DNA of 64,000 nt, taken from Bicyclus anynana (lineage: Eukaryota; Arthropoda; Insecta; Lepidoptera; Nymphalidae). The stretch spans positions 10,027,418 to 10,091,417 of the forward strand of contig NC_069092.1 of NCBI RefSeq assembly GCF_947172395.1, given 5' to 3'. The notes under the pieces are model-generated. The model was not told the origin of the DNA, did no database searches, and worked only from the letters and a program-made list of their open reading frames with translations. The translations under genes and the position numbers were made by a program. Position 1 is the stretch's first letter. The number at the start of each line of letters is the position of its first letter. This document shows, one piece after another, positions 44,839 through 56,485 of this stretch.

Positions 44839-45459
44839 TGTGCTTATATTGTCATTGAATTTAAGCAAGTTGTATTTTTCAGTCACTTTTCAGTGCTATG
44901 AGTATAATTACATACTCATATCGTCTGTGTTATTCTAAAGCTACGCTACTATACAATTTTATAAATAACTTAACATTTTCATTGAATAGCAATCGTCTAT
45001 TGACACAAACATTCGCATTTAATTTGTGCAAGTTTCTCATTTTTATCAGAACTTTCTTTGTTGTCACAATTCTTTTTAGAAAGGGTTAAATCACCAGATT
45101 TAACCCTGGCTAGATCCGGGTTTCTGTCTAACTTACGCAAAATTATTTAATAGCCTACTTAAGCTAAAGGTTGAAACTGAAAATGGAAATATAGTGTAAA
45201 TAACCATGGTAGCAACTTGTATATTATTACGTTATTATCAATACTTAAATGTAATTACAGACAAAAGTAAATATAATTTTAGGTACATATTTAATGTAAC
45301 GTAAGTACGTGCATAATTTCACACCGTATTGATTCTAAAACCTATTTTTAATAATTTTTTTTTTATGACACAGAAAGCCTTTTACAATTCTGATAATCAT
45401 ATTAAAGTTAAACAAGAGGTACAAAATACAATTTGAAACGAATTAATTATTTTTAATGC
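44839..45459. other. Intergenic, AT-rich
   Basis: No feature supported. Confidence 0.4.
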
Positions 45460-45690
45460 TTTTAATGGCAGAGGCAGACCACGTTATCGGTGGGTCGACG
45501 ACATCATGAATTTCACCGGCAAAAACCCGTCAAGGGTTCTTCTTTTAAATAAAAAGGAAGAAAATAAACATTTTAAAATTATAACTTACTTAATTTGTCA
45601 ATTAACAAATTAAAATACTTATCACCTAATTAATTGTAAATAAGCCGAAATAAAAGGCTTTTTTATTTTTATTTATTTATAATGCTTTTA
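45460..45690 (+). mobile_element. LINE 3' end with short coding scrap
   Basis: Encodes NGRGRPRYRWVDDIMNF, a LINE C-terminal motif, then AT-rich sequence and the 3' end TAAATAAGCCGAAATAAAAGGC typical of a lepidopteran LINE tail. Confidence 0.6.
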
Positions 45691-46085
45691 ATGTTAAACC
45701 TCTCAATACGTAATTACATAGGGAACTACGAGTACAATTAAAACGTACTAACTGTTACATGCTTTTAAATATTTTGTTATACTATGTACAATGGTCTTTA
45801 CATGGCAATTTCACGTTAATGTTAGAGTTTTTAATAACATACTTTATATACATGTACGTATATTTTTGGCAGAAAATTGCGTTGTTACTTGTATCATTAA
45901 TCACAAATACAATGCATGTCAAGCGGCGACGCTTGGCTTGAGGGGGCCTGTTTCCCGTATAATAGCAAAATAAATCGAAAATCACGAGTTGGTAAGGAAA
46001 ACTTCCTGCGTTTTGTGAAAAGGTGGTATTGATGTGCTAATTATGTTGCCCTATTTTGTAAACTTCCTGTACAATATCACACTAT

Positions 46086-46090
<5 letters not shown>
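45691..46090. other. Intergenic, AT-rich
   Basis: Small patch AAGCGGCGACGCTTGGCTTG at about 45920-45940, with no coding support. Confidence 0.35.

Positions 46091-46118
<28 letters not shown>
46091..46118. repeat. (AT)n microsatellite
   Basis: About 14 AT units after a short CACACA run, abutting the 5' end of a Helitron-like element. Confidence 0.9.
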
Positions 46119-46123
<5 letters not shown>

Positions 46124-46335
46124 TAAAGGCGAAAGTTTGTGTGTAAGTGTGTAAGTATGTTTGTTCCTCTTTTACGCTGCGGCTACTGAAGCGATTTGGC
46201 TGAAATTTGGAATGGAAATAGATTTTACTCCGGATTGACACATAGGCCACTTTTCATTCCGGAAAAATTCATGGTTCCCGCGGGATTTGTGAAAAACTGA
46301 ATTCCACGCGGACGAAGTCGTGGGCGTCCGCTAGT
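46112..46335 (+). mobile_element. Helitron-like element, nearly intact
   Basis: From AATATTATAAAGGCGAAAG to GAAGTCGTGGGCGTCCGCTAGT with the full body (GCGATTTGGCTGAAATTTGG, CACATAGGCCACTTTTC). Best-preserved short member of this group in the window. Confidence 0.85.
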
Positions 46336-46650
46336 ATTTTATATAGCCGATGCCTTGCCCATCAGTTGCTCTTTTGAAAAAATTATACAATATTATACCT
46401 AATAATTTAAAATTGTTAACATCGTTAAAATTTATTTTAGTTTTATTTCCTGTGTGAAGGTAGAAGCTGATCAAATGGCTTCCAAGCATCTTTATCATTA
46501 AGGAACTCATCAACTGTGTAGTAACCTCGAAGTAATACTTACTGATTGTTACCTAACCGTGGTGTATATATACTTCAAATCCCCACCTTTATGGAAACGG
46601 CGGGCTAATTCACTAAGTTTTACTATGTTAGTTGACTTATATGAAGATTT
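46336..46650. other. Intergenic, no recognised feature
   Basis: Nothing supported. Confidence 0.35.
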
Positions 46651-46757
46651 TATGTAACAAATGTCATCCGGTATCTACTGACAACCCTTCGTGGATAACA
46701 GTAGGTAGATGACATTTCTCAGTTGATTTGATATTTATTTTAATAGGTTGTTAATAA
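46651..46757 (+). mobile_element. Small foldback repeat AAATGTCATC, copy 1
   Basis: AAATGTCATCCGGTATCTAC and GTAGGTAGATGACATTT form inverted ends about 58 bp apart, followed by AATAGGTTGTTAATAA. The whole 107-bp unit recurs inverted at 54757-54866. Confidence 0.7.
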
Positions 46758-47065
46758 GTTAGTAAATAGGCTAGCTGGTCTGCAGTGAGTTATTAAAAAT
46801 AGACGAATATTTCGATAATGTTGAAAATGTCTATCAAAAGTAAACTTTTAGAAATAAACTCCGTTAACTTAATCGGTACGACAAAGGGACCATTAAGTGA
46901 AGAGTCACGTAGCCAGCTGTCGATATAAATTTAAATATTTTCTCACTTCTAAGTGCTTTTCCGTTGAAATTAAAAGGAGTTTACGTGAACTTAATTCCGA
47001 CCTTAGAAATCTTTAGAAACATTGGTAGTACCCGCTACTTTATACAAATAAAATTCATCTATCTA
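46758..47065. other. Intergenic, no recognised feature
   Basis: Nothing supported. Confidence 0.35.
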
Positions 47066-47559
47066 TCAACCCATATTCGGCTCCCTGCTGAGCTCGAGTT
47101 TCCTCTCAGAATGAGAGGGGTTAGGCCAATAGTCCACCACGCTGGCCCATTACTGATAGGCAGATTTCACAGACGCAAAGAGTTAAGAACATTCTAGAAC
47201 ATTAAGAACATGAGACACGTGTTTTTTTTGACGGCCTCCGTGGCGCAGTGGTATGCGCGGAGGATTTACAAGACGGAGGTCCTGGGTTCGATCCCCGGCT
47301 GGGCAGATTGAGATTTTCTTAATTTGTCCAGGTCTGGCTGGTGGGAGAAGAGGTTACTTTACCTTACCTTAGACTGCATCATCACGTACCATCAGGTTAG
47401 ATTGTAGTCAAGGGCTAACTTGTAAAGAATAAAAAAAAATTACTTTTTTAAAATGCACACAACTGAAAATTTGTAGGTGCATTGCCCCAAACCAGATTTA
47501 AGCCCACACCCTTCGGAATCGGAGGCAGAGGTCATATCCACTGGGATATCACGGCTCAA
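47066..47559 (-). mobile_element. SINE family B split by SINE A
   Basis: Minus-strand SINE B in two parts: 47066-47228 (AACCCATATTCGGCTCCCTG to GAGACACGTG) and 47441-47559 (AAATGCACACAACTGAAAA to CACTGGGATATCACGGCTC). SINE A sits between them. Confidence 0.85.
47229..47440 (+). mobile_element. SINE family A nested in SINE B, internally deleted
   Basis: Intact tRNA-like head and B box, then TGGCTGGTGGGAG jumps to ACCTTAGACTGCATCATCAC; the TACCGCC core is lost. Tail TTGTAAAGAATAAAAAAAAA. Confidence 0.9.
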
Positions 47560-48051
47560 TTGTATTTTTTTGGTAATATTAGATTCTTTGATCATGCTTT
47601 ATATAGATCTAATAGAATGAAAATGAGAGAGAGCTGGCTATTATTATGGCACACAAAATATATGGCGGTCTCATATTTGGTCGTCCATACTAACGTTGCA
47701 ATCACATAGAGTCAGACCATGATCATATCCCCTAATATCACGTATAAAAGTAAATTAGCTATATCGCCAATGCAATCAGGGGCGCGGGTAGCTCGGACAA
47801 TTACCGTCTGGCTCCATTGAGTTGCTATGCACTAGAGAAGCCTGTATTTTGTCCAACTGCTGCAATACACACTTCATTGTTTCGTGCTAGTTCGATATGT
47901 TGAGTCGCCTACTTAACATCTGACAGTGGCCATCACTCTAATCCCGCCAATCCGTATTGGAGCAGCGCGGTGGGTCTAAGCTCCATAAGCCCTCTCCTAT
48001 AAAAGGGGAGGCATGGCTCTGTCATCATCATCGAGTAAATTAGCTATATTT
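47560..48051. other. Intergenic with one repeat scrap
   Basis: 47935-48030 has CCAATCCGTATTGGAGCAGC, GTGGGTCTAAGCTCC, CCTCTCCTATAAAAGGGGAGG and a (CAT)n end, a remnant of another SINE/LINE tail related to 32245 and 59196. No gene. Confidence 0.4.
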
Positions 48052-48238
48052 CACCAATAGGCAAATAGTCCACAACGCTGGCTCAATGCGGATTGGCAGA
48101 CTTCACACTCGCAGAGAAATAAGAAAACTCTGGTTTCCTCACGATGTTTTTCCTTCACCGTTTGAAACATGTGATATTTAATTTCTTTAAATGCACACCA
48201 CAGATGTCATATCCACTGGGCTATCACACTCAATGGCT
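48052..48238 (-). mobile_element. SINE family B, truncated and internally deleted
   Basis: ACCAATAGGCAAATAGTCCAC through AATGCACACCA, then directly CAGATGTCATATCCACTGGG; the B-box region is deleted. Confidence 0.75.
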
Positions 48239-48854
48239 CTTAAAAAAGATTGATGATTATAACTGCTATACCTATCAGTGAAACGCAGAGCCACGTAAAT
48301 CATACGACAAAATGTCGTAAGTCGCAAGATAACAATATTTTATAAGCGATCTAGCGCTGTATATTTTAATAGTCTATGCCCGTTTTCACCAACCATACAG
48401 ACTTATCTAATGTTTAGCGCTGCAGGTTCTCCTGTATGTTGTGATATGATATTTGTATGGAGCAGCTTCTCCAGCATACATAGTAACTCAATGTCTCGCT
48501 CCAAAATTTCCCAATATGAGCCACGTAATTGATATTTACGCCACATTTACCCCACCAGGGCAGTATCGAGAGGAATCCCGTTTTTATCACTTAATTAATA
48601 AATTGAGCAATTATTTTTAGTTATGCAAGTAAATTATGACCCAGGCGGTGGTTTATGTATTTTATATCAACTTTTGCCTGCACTAAAGGTGCAGTAAAGT
48701 CATTATTTACTTCGATTACGGTAAAATTTTACTGCAAAGTCTGTTTTGTAGTCAGTAAAAAAAATAATAATTAAAGACATAGGTACCTACTTCTATACTA
48801 ATAGTAATTAATATTAATCAATAGTTTGTTTTTGTTGTCAGTATTTTCGTAATT
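48239..48854. other. Intergenic, no recognised feature
   Basis: Nothing supported. Confidence 0.35.
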
Positions 48855-49126
48855 AAAATTTACTAACTAACGGACGCCCACGAGATTCATGGACGTGAGA
48901 TCACAAATCCCGCGGGAACTATGGTTTTATTCCGGGATAAAATGTAGACGATATGTTGCTCAATAACATCCCCTATCTTTCAGTGAAAGACCCATTAGAA
49001 CCTATACAGTCGTACCTACCAGTGGTTAATCTGGACAAACAGATAGTAGGATAAAAATAAAAAAAGATTGTTTTTCGTGTAGCTAACCACTTGAGAAAAA
49101 ATAAACTTATTTTGAAATCACAGACT
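48855..49126 (-). repeat. Dispersed repeat family J, copy 3
   Basis: AACGGACGCCCACGAG, CACAAATCCCGCGGGAACT, GGATAAAATGTAGACGATAT, TTGAGAAAAAATAAACTTATT and ATCACAGACTGAC in family order. Confidence 0.6.
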
Positions 49127-49278
49127 GACTTTGCCTGGTTGAGCTTGAAAACTTAATTTAAAAGTTTAAAGTTAAGTTTAAAGTTTTCCGAATAAATAAA
49201 TTGTTTTTTGATTCACTAGTAAATACTTCAACAATTGACATAAATCTGTGACTAAGATCAGGGAATTTTAGTTTTATT

Positions 49279-49642
49279 AACCGACTTCCTTTTTTTTTAT
49301 GTATATCCAGCGATAATTCCGTCATTTATAGACCGATTTTGAAAATTCTTTTTTTATCCTGGAGAAATCGAGGGGAACTTTCGAAAATTGTAGAGACGGC
49401 TAGTGCGTTTGTTAGTGTTTCCATAAGGTATTTTAAACCACTACAATTTTATGAAGGTCTGGAGTTGGTCTGATGATGGAGCCGAAACACAGACCATGGA
49501 ACTCGTCAACGATTTACAGCAGTTACTTTTTGTATGGGCTTGATTAATGGCACCGCCTTCAAACTGATCAGAAGGTAGCACATAGGTAAGATGTTATTTT
49601 TTGCTTTTTAGTTTAGGTTATTTTTGAGTTGGAAGTCGGTTG
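49279..49642 (+). mobile_element. Element with ACCGACTTC inverted ends, copy 2
   Basis: Begins AACCGACTTCCTTTTTTTTT, ends GAAGTCGGTTG; shares CCTGGAGAAATCGAGGGGAA and GCACCGCCTTCAAACTGATC with 33009-33490. Confidence 0.7.
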
Positions 49643-50224
49643 AATTTTTTTTATTAAAATTTTTATTAATGTAGTATTCATAATTCATATTCTTCCAGAG
49701 TTGTGAAGCAAGGTAAGTGTCTGTTTTAATATCATTTTTATTTGCATTCATCATCACATTCAACATCAACTTTTAAAAAAATTCTTGTTATTTAGACATT
49801 TTAGTTCTATTTTTCCTAATTTAATTTATAAAAAAGTCTTAAAAAGTCTACTCTCAAAGTTTTCCAATTCCCATAAAATCGAATGGTCTTTCCTCCGGAG
49901 TCCAGACGATCTTTTGTTAGGTCGGCTTTGGCTATTAATAAACGTTTGTTAACAAAACTAATTTGTTAGCCGTCCTTATCTCTGAGTGGGAACAATTGAC
50001 AAATACGCGGTATTAGGGCATTCTGTTTGCCATAGTTTGAGAGACTCATGGTGTGTGCCCATTGTTTTTTATTTTAACGAGAAAATTCAAAGGATTGTGA
50101 AGTGATAACTTCTTAGGACGGTAAACCGCTTGGTAAAGTAACCCATTGTAGCTGACGTTGGTGCGTTTGACACTTGCACTTGACAAAGCAAACTTCGGAC
50201 TGATTTAACGACCACAGACTATTT
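49643..50224. other. Intergenic, no recognised feature
   Basis: AT-rich. Confidence 0.4.
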
Positions 50225-50470
50225 TATAATCTTTTTAACATAAAAATGGAACCAATTTCAAAGTCTTCAGTTATTTAGATTTTAACACAAAATTACTGAA
50301 CCGATTTTTATGAAAATAAAAAGGGGCCAATCTGGAAGTATACTCTATGAAACAAAAAAGACATTTTCTAAATTGGTTAATAATCAACGAAGTTATGAGG
50401 AGATAAATATTTAAAATAAAACATACGCGTCAATTTGAGAACCTCCTCCTTCTTTTATGTCGGTTAAAAG
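50225..50470 (-). mobile_element. Related ACCGACAT-ended element
   Basis: Minus strand begins TTTTAACCGACATAAAAGAAG then GGAGGAGGTTCTCAAATTGA, the standard start of this family; the right end near 50225 is decayed. Confidence 0.55.
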
Positions 50471-51235
50471 TGCATGTTATTGCTATCAAAATGTTATTTA
50501 CATTAATTGACCACCACTAGGCGTCCAATATTAAAGAAGTGGGGATACAGAGCTTAGTCCCATCGAGCGGCTCAAATGCGGATTGGCGGACTTCAACTTC
50601 TTGAGACCACTATCTGACATTAATAACAATGACCGTGAAATACTGAATTACGTGCTCTAAGAAGCATAGGTTTAATACCTTCCCAACTCTGTTCTGAGAA
50701 TTTTTACTGAAAACAACTTGAAAAAATGCTAAAAAAGCTAAAGTGAAGCTCAGCATTTTACAGAAATATTGAGCTTATAACTTTTTTTGCCTAACACCCT
50801 CGGTGTGGTGGGTTTAAGCTTTAACTTCCCTCCACCATATAAGAAAAGGTCCTTCCATAATTGGGTCATTAAAAGTCAAATAATTATAAAGTCAAGTTTG
50901 CATCAAAACATCCGTCATGAGTAAATTATACAATGGAAACAAACGGCAAGATTCAGGCATTATTTAAAGTAAGAGTGGTCATTTAGCAGTGTCAACCGCA
51001 CATTTGTACCGGGGTAACTTTAAAGAACATTGGAGAGAAGACGAATCGTTAGTCAATCATCTTAACTATCTGCAGAACGGATATGCTCATTAAATTGTTT
51101 GAGTAAAACAATAAAGGATTCGAGTTCGAGTCGACTTCGCCGTAACTGACTATAAACATAATAATTTATGGGCCTTTATTATAGACTATGGGGTCTTTAA
51201 ACGAGTATGGAAAACAATGCCGTAGAGCAATGGCA
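50471..51235. other. Intergenic with an old repeat scrap
   Basis: 50520-50700 (CAGAGCTTAGTCCCATCGAGC, GCGGATTGGCGGACTTCAAC, CATTAATAACAATGACC) relates to 32245-32400. No exon. Confidence 0.4.
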
Positions 51236-51405
51236 TCTATACTAAGCAGAGTTTATTTGTTTGTTTGAACGCGCTAATCTCAGGAACTACTGGTTCGATT
51301 TAAAAAATTCTTTCAGTGTTAGATAGCCCATTTACCGAGGAAGGCTATAGACTATATATTATCCTCGTTTTCCTACGGTAACGGGAACCGTGCGACGTCA
51401 GCTAG
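51236..51405 (+). mobile_element. Helitron-like element (CAGCTAG end), copy 2
   Basis: TCTATACTAAGCAGAGTTTA to GCGACGTCAGCTAGT; shares GAACGCGCTAATCTCAGGAA with 5745-5931. Confidence 0.75.
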
Positions 51406-51587
51406 TAGTGCTATAACAGCTATTAGAATTGCTTATCTCTACCGATAATCATTACATTACTACATAAATGTTTTTAAAATTGACAGTGTTTGTCGGTGAT
51501 TGCCATATAAGTTTTCTTTCTCAATTGCAGTATAACATATTTTACAACAATTGTGGGAGGAATTTACTTTTGTAAAAATAATAAAAC

Positions 51588-51790
51588 ATGAACGAACTTG
51601 TAGAAAAAAATTGTTTGTCTGTCTGTTGGTTTATTTGGGTTAATCTCTGAAACGGCTGAACCGATTTTAATGGGTATTTCACTAGAAGATTTATGTATTC
51701 AGTATTAATTAGTATCGTGTGAATAACTCGAAGCATTTGTGAAAACAGAGTTATTTTGAAATTATAGAGAGACACTTAAATTTTATTTAG
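51588..51790 (-). repeat. Dispersed repeat family J, partial copy 4
   Basis: GAAACGGCTGAACCGATTTTAA, AGTATCGTGTGAATAACTCG and GCATTTGTGAAAACAGAGTT match other family J copies. Confidence 0.5.
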
Positions 51791-51827
51791 ATTACATGCC
51801 TAGGTTATTATGTACCTAACACGAGAG

Positions 51828-52134
51828 TCATGGTAACCCAGTGGATATGACCTCTGCCTTCGATTCGGAGTGTGTGTGTTCGAATCCGATCAGGGGCATG
51901 CACCTCCAACTATTCAGTTATGTGCATTTTAAGAAATTAAATACCACGTGCCTCTAACGGTGAAGGATAAACATCGTAAGGAAACCTACAAACCTGAGTT
52001 TTTCTTAATTCTCTAGGTGTGTGAAGTCTGCCAATCCGAATTGAGCCTGTTGGTGGACTATTGGCTTAACCCCTCTCATTCTGAGAGGAGAATCGTGCTA
52101 AACAGTGAGCTGAATATGGCTTGCTAATGATGAC
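51828..52134 (+). mobile_element. SINE family B, full length
   Basis: Head GTCATGGTAACCCAGTGGAT, B box GTGTTCGAATCC, tail TATGGCTTGCTAATGATGAC. GTACCTA on both sides (51812-51818, 52135-52141) is a weak target-duplication candidate. Confidence 0.85.
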
Positions 52135-52392
52135 GTACCTATTGAGTATTGACGTGTTAGCTAGCAACATGTTAGAGTACAATACTCGTCTGTGGTATGG
52201 TTTGAAGATAATAACTTGGAAACTAAATTGTAAATTAGTATGGATGACAACGAAACGTGTGCACCACAAGTTTGCGGTTGAAAGCGTTGACAGTTACAGA
52301 AGTTAAGCCTGCTTGTAACTGCAGGAATGAAACTTTCCCGTTACACCCAGTAGGTTTAATAATATTAATATCAAGAATTTGTTTATTCTACT
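52135..52392. other. Short intergenic stretch
   Basis: No feature recognised. Confidence 0.35.
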
Positions 52393-52577
52393 ACTAGTAG
52401 CACCCCGCGGTTTCACCCGCGTACTTTACATTCACGTGAGAATACGCAGATAAAATATAGCCTATGCTACTCGCTGATAATGTAGCTTTCCATCTGTGAA
52501 AGAATTCAAGATCGGTCCAATAGATTTGGAGCATAAACACAAACAATCAAATCTTAATTATTTATAATATTACTTGT
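52393..52577 (-). mobile_element. Helitron-like element
   Basis: Plus strand starts ACTAGTAGCACCCCGCGGTT and CACCCGCGTAC, the reversed 3' end, and runs to ATAATATTACTTGTAG, the reversed 5' end. Confidence 0.65.
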
Positions 52578-52595
52578 AGATGTAAAATATATATT

Positions 52596-52816
52596 TGGCT
52601 GGTAGAAGGCGTCGGCCGTGGCTAGTTACCACCCTACCGACAAAGACGTACCGCCAAGCGATTTAGCGTTTCGGTACTATGTCGTGTAGAAACCGAAAGG
52701 GGTGTGGATTTTCATCCTCCTCCTAAAAAGTTAACCCGCTTCCATCATAGATTGTATCATCACTTACCATCAGGTGAGATTATAATTAAGGGCTAACTTG
52801 TAAATAATAAAAAAAA
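52596..52816 (+). mobile_element. SINE family A, 5'-truncated
   Basis: TTTGGCTGGTAGAAGGCGTC to GGGCTAACTTGTAAATAATAAA; tRNA head absent. Confidence 0.85.
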
Positions 52817-52879
52817 CCTAGGTATATAATTAAAAAATCAAGTTGTGTTCCTATTTAATAGTCGGGGTTATCATTGTAT

Positions 52880-53330
52880 TTACAGGCATACTTCGGTTCA
52901 CTGGGTGAGCACGTCTCCTCTCAGAATGATGCTAGCCACAAACGGTCAATTATTCTCACGTTTCTGTAGCACCCACGACTATAATTGATCGTGTGTTGGT
53001 CACTGCGTGACATGACTTGTATAGTATGCCGCGTGGGTACTGCCGTTTGCTTTTCAGAAACGTGATCAAAATTGACCGACAATGGCGACCTTTACAGTGG
53101 TAAGTAAGACCTTAGTACACCACGCTGGCCAAATGCGGATTGGTAGACTTCCCAGACATAAAGAATTGAGAAAATTCTCAGGTTTGCAATGCAGATTGCA
53201 AGATTCCTCACGACGTTTTTCCTTCACCGTTTGAGACACGTGATATTTAAATTCTTAGCCCTGGACCGGATTCGAAGCTACGCCCTCCAAATAGCAGGCA
53301 GAGGTCATATCCACTAGGCTATTACGTATC
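52880..53330 (-). mobile_element. SINE family B split by a MITE
   Basis: Left part (CATACTTCGGTTCACTGGG to CTCCTCTCAGAATGA) and right part (ACCTTAGTACACCACGCTGG to CACTAGGCTATTACG) are contiguous SINE B blocks on the minus strand, with a foldback MITE between. Confidence 0.8.
52933..53088. mobile_element. Foldback MITE inserted in SINE B
   Basis: CGGTCAATTATTCTCACGTTTCTG at 52943-52966 pairs with 53055-53078 (reverse complement, a few mismatches), and pairing continues inward to ACCCACG/CGTGGGT. Shares TTGATCGTGTGTTGGTC with the MITE at 54431-54580. Confidence 0.75.
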
Positions 53331-54191
53331 ACCTCAGACCAATTATAGAATAAAATTGTCTGTCATTTTCTTAGGAAAACGAGCTTAGATTTGGTATGTA
53401 TCTTATACTAAACTAGAAGTTTTTGTCCGTTTTTTACACCATTTAACTACACAAAAAGGTATTTTTACAGAGCTCTTTAACCGACGAACACGATTACAAC
53501 TATTTAACATCGATTCTGTAGACTTTTATAATCGCATTAGATCGTCGATCATATACTTTGACAGAAAAGTAACACCTAGCGAGGCCGATCCTATACAATA
53601 GTTGATCTAAGCGTCTCACACATCTATATAATACGACACACATCTAATAATACTGCTTAGAAATAATACTCATTATTCCAATCGTATTAGAATTTTATTA
53701 ATAAACGATATTATTTCAAAACGGAAGAAAGGATTTGGACATTATCAAAGCGGGCGCAGAGACATCCGGCACACCTGTTTGACGTCACAAATGAATCCCT
53801 TTTGTTACTATTACGGTTAAAGCTTTTAAGGTGTTAGTTGTATTGTAAGCGAGTCATTGTGTTTTTTGAATGCATTTGTTTCTTGACACGCCTTAACAGT
53901 TAAAAGGTGCGCGACTGCTCTTTGTCGAAAAACTTGTTCTATTTATTTTAAGTTGTAAGGGTAAGTGGTTTTAAATATTAGTATTTTTAATCCACTTACA
54001 CTACTTACTTAATTATTAGTTCTTTGTTAAAAAAATATTATTTACAATGTTTTTACCATTGCCCTTACAATGTTGAAAATTGTAGAGCATTAATTTTTCA
54101 TTGATTATACCATATAGTTAGAAGTAAAATAAAGTAAGTGCAATACAATACAATCATGAAGAAAGCTAACACGTCAATACTTAATAGGCAC
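53331..54191. other. Intergenic, no recognised feature
   Basis: AT-rich with a patch GCGAGGCCGATCCTATAC near 53580. No exon. Confidence 0.4.
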
Positions 54192-54362
54192 ATCATCATT
54201 AGCAACCCATATTCAGCTCACTGTTGAGCACGAGTCTCCTCTCAAAATGAGAGAGGTTAGGCCAATAGTCCACTAACAGGTTCAATGCGGATTGGCTGAC
54301 TTCACACACTTAGACAATTACGAAAATTCTCAGGTTTGCAGGTTTCCTCATGTTTTTCCTAC
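54192..54362 (-). mobile_element. SINE family B, 5'-truncated
   Basis: AGCAACCCATATTCAGCTCAC through CAGGTTTGCAGGTTTCCTC, then sequence diverges about 70 bp before the next MITE. Confidence 0.8.
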
Positions 54363-54430
54363 TACTAGTCTAGTAGTCATGGTCACTAACGCATTTCCTG
54401 TTCAGAGAGCACTTTATTTAAGTCAGCCAC

Positions 54431-54580
54431 TGACGATCCAACAAGCTCACATGCCTGCAGCCGATAAAACTGATCGTGTGTTGGTGCAAGACATCATGCC
54501 GATCGCGACCAACACACGATCAATTTTATCGGACGTCAAGCCGATAGCACTGCAGGCGTGTTGGATTATCGGACGGTGAG
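54431..54580. mobile_element. Foldback MITE with GATCGTGTGTTGG arms
   Basis: Inner arms 54461-54485 and 54508-54532 pair at 24 of 25 bases around a 22-base loop; outer arms carry ATCCAACA...CTGCAG and CTGCAGGCGTGTTGGAT. Nearly the whole 150 bp folds back. Related to 52933-53088. Confidence 0.85.
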
Positions 54581-54756
54581 TGGGTAGCATTATGATGTTT
54601 GATTTTGAACATTGAATGTCAAACACACATGTCAATTAAAATTATGTCAAAATATTTATCATACGTCAAAAAAAAAAAGAATATCATTAAAATTTGTAAT
54701 TTAAATACTCATTTAAGTTATAGAAACATTATTATTTCTCAACATTATTTTTTCTT

Positions 54757-54866
54757 TATTAACAACCTATTAAGATAAACGTCAAGTCAACTGGGAAATG
54801 TCATCTACTTGCTGTATCATATCCACGAAGGTTTGTTGGTAAACACCGGATGACATTTGTTACATA
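54757..54866 (-). mobile_element. Small foldback repeat AAATGTCATC, copy 2
   Basis: The reverse complement matches 46651-46757 along its full length, including TATGTAACAAATGTCATCCGG and the CTTCGTGGATA middle. Confidence 0.7.
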
Positions 54867-56485
54867 GAATCTCAATTAGGGTAAATAGAATGGATTATAT
54901 TGTAGGTAACTACCTATTTCATTATCATAGTTTTTACAAATTCATTAAACTATATATTATATTGCCTTGGTTGGAATGCATTTACGGCTTTATTTATAAC
55001 ATAATTAAACTATTAATAACAAACATTGTTAATATAATGAGTAATATCTCATACAAAATAAGAATTTATGGCTCCATACATTTTAATAGATACTTCGTAA
55101 CACAACAAAAGACTAATATTACTAGAACAAAGTGTAATTAAGCATCCATTAATGAACCCGGAGGGTGAAGCCTTTTTGCCCAAAACACGTGAAAATGTTC
55201 ATTCTATTAATTTCGTAGACACAATACACTATGTGCATTATGTATAAGGTTGCCAACCTTTTTGAAGGAACGTATGTGCTTAATTAGATTTCGCCTTTCG
55301 GATATAGTCCCTCGCTAGGATCAATACTAATACTTTAATTTGTAATATAGCTTAACTGTTTAAGGCTTAGTCTAAGGCTAGTCTCAACAATATCGTCAAA
55401 GGCTTAAAGCGAAGAGATATAGCGTTCCAACACTATGCCATTTATGTAACACTAGGTAGGAGTTATGTATATAAATATAAGTAATTTTATTAAATGACTT
55501 TCCAAATTGCTTTACAGTAAAATCGAACTTAGTATTTTTTACAATACTGTATGTATAAGAACTGCACTGGTGTACGGGGAACGCAAGCTAAGAAAATATC
55601 ATAAGAAAGGAGCAAGCAAAGATAACTTATTTTTATTCGCCCCTTAATTTAAAAAGTTTGTCCAAGTGATAATCCCAGTTCCGATGTCGTGATTCGATGT
55701 CGGACCGAATTTACTCCGCTCCTAAGGATTTGGATGCTTCCATTAACTTGAAAAGACTTTGCTTAATTAAGAATTCTCTCGGAAATCTCGTCCGGGCCAT
55801 CCCCGGACAAAATGGCGGCGATTGATTTTAAATGAGCTCGAACAAAGAGCGTCAGATAGCTGTGGAGTTGGCTGTAAAAACTTTGTGGTGGCTTAAGTGG
55901 ACGGGGAGTTGCGACTTGCGCCAACGGAAAGTGGAAACTTTCAATCTATTTCGTGTTGGGAGTTGTTTTGGAAACAATGTGAGGGTAATAAAATATTGGA
56001 CTAAAATTTGCACATTTTGTCATCTGATTCTATTCTTGATTATCTAAATTGTATGATTTATTATTTGATTATATGAATTATGTGAGTTCTGACAAACAAA
56101 ATATTCACAGAACAGCATGACAATCTTTGAGTTAGATAATTCAAAGAAGATATCAAATTATCTGTAAAATTTATCAAGAAAAGAGTAGAAAACTATTTTA
56201 AATATTACCTACATGCCTGATATAAAATGGCTTATTTAAAAGATCGAGAAGATAACCTCCTGCTGACTTTTAGTCAACAAATGGAAATTAAATAAGAGCA
56301 CATTTTACTGGAGTATTTTCTAACCACTTGTTGGAAAACCAGATTGAAAAAAACAAGAAATACTTGTACGAGTAGGTTACGAGTAGCTTGTAGAGTTGCT
56401 TAAACCAAAAGTAACCAATAATATAATATGAATACATGTTACATGCACATCATTACGCTGGCATGGCAATGATTATTTTATACTA
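54867..56485. other. Intergenic, no recognised gene
   Basis: Open frames at 54857-55141 and 55832-56047 lack domains and splice context. 55780-55960 is a more complex unique block (CCGGGCCATCCCCGGAC, GGCGGCGATTG). Confidence 0.35.

Noticed and set aside
55832..56047. 71-codon frame as a coding exon
   Set aside because: No recognised domain; composition follows the surrounding unique DNA. It could be conserved non-coding DNA instead.
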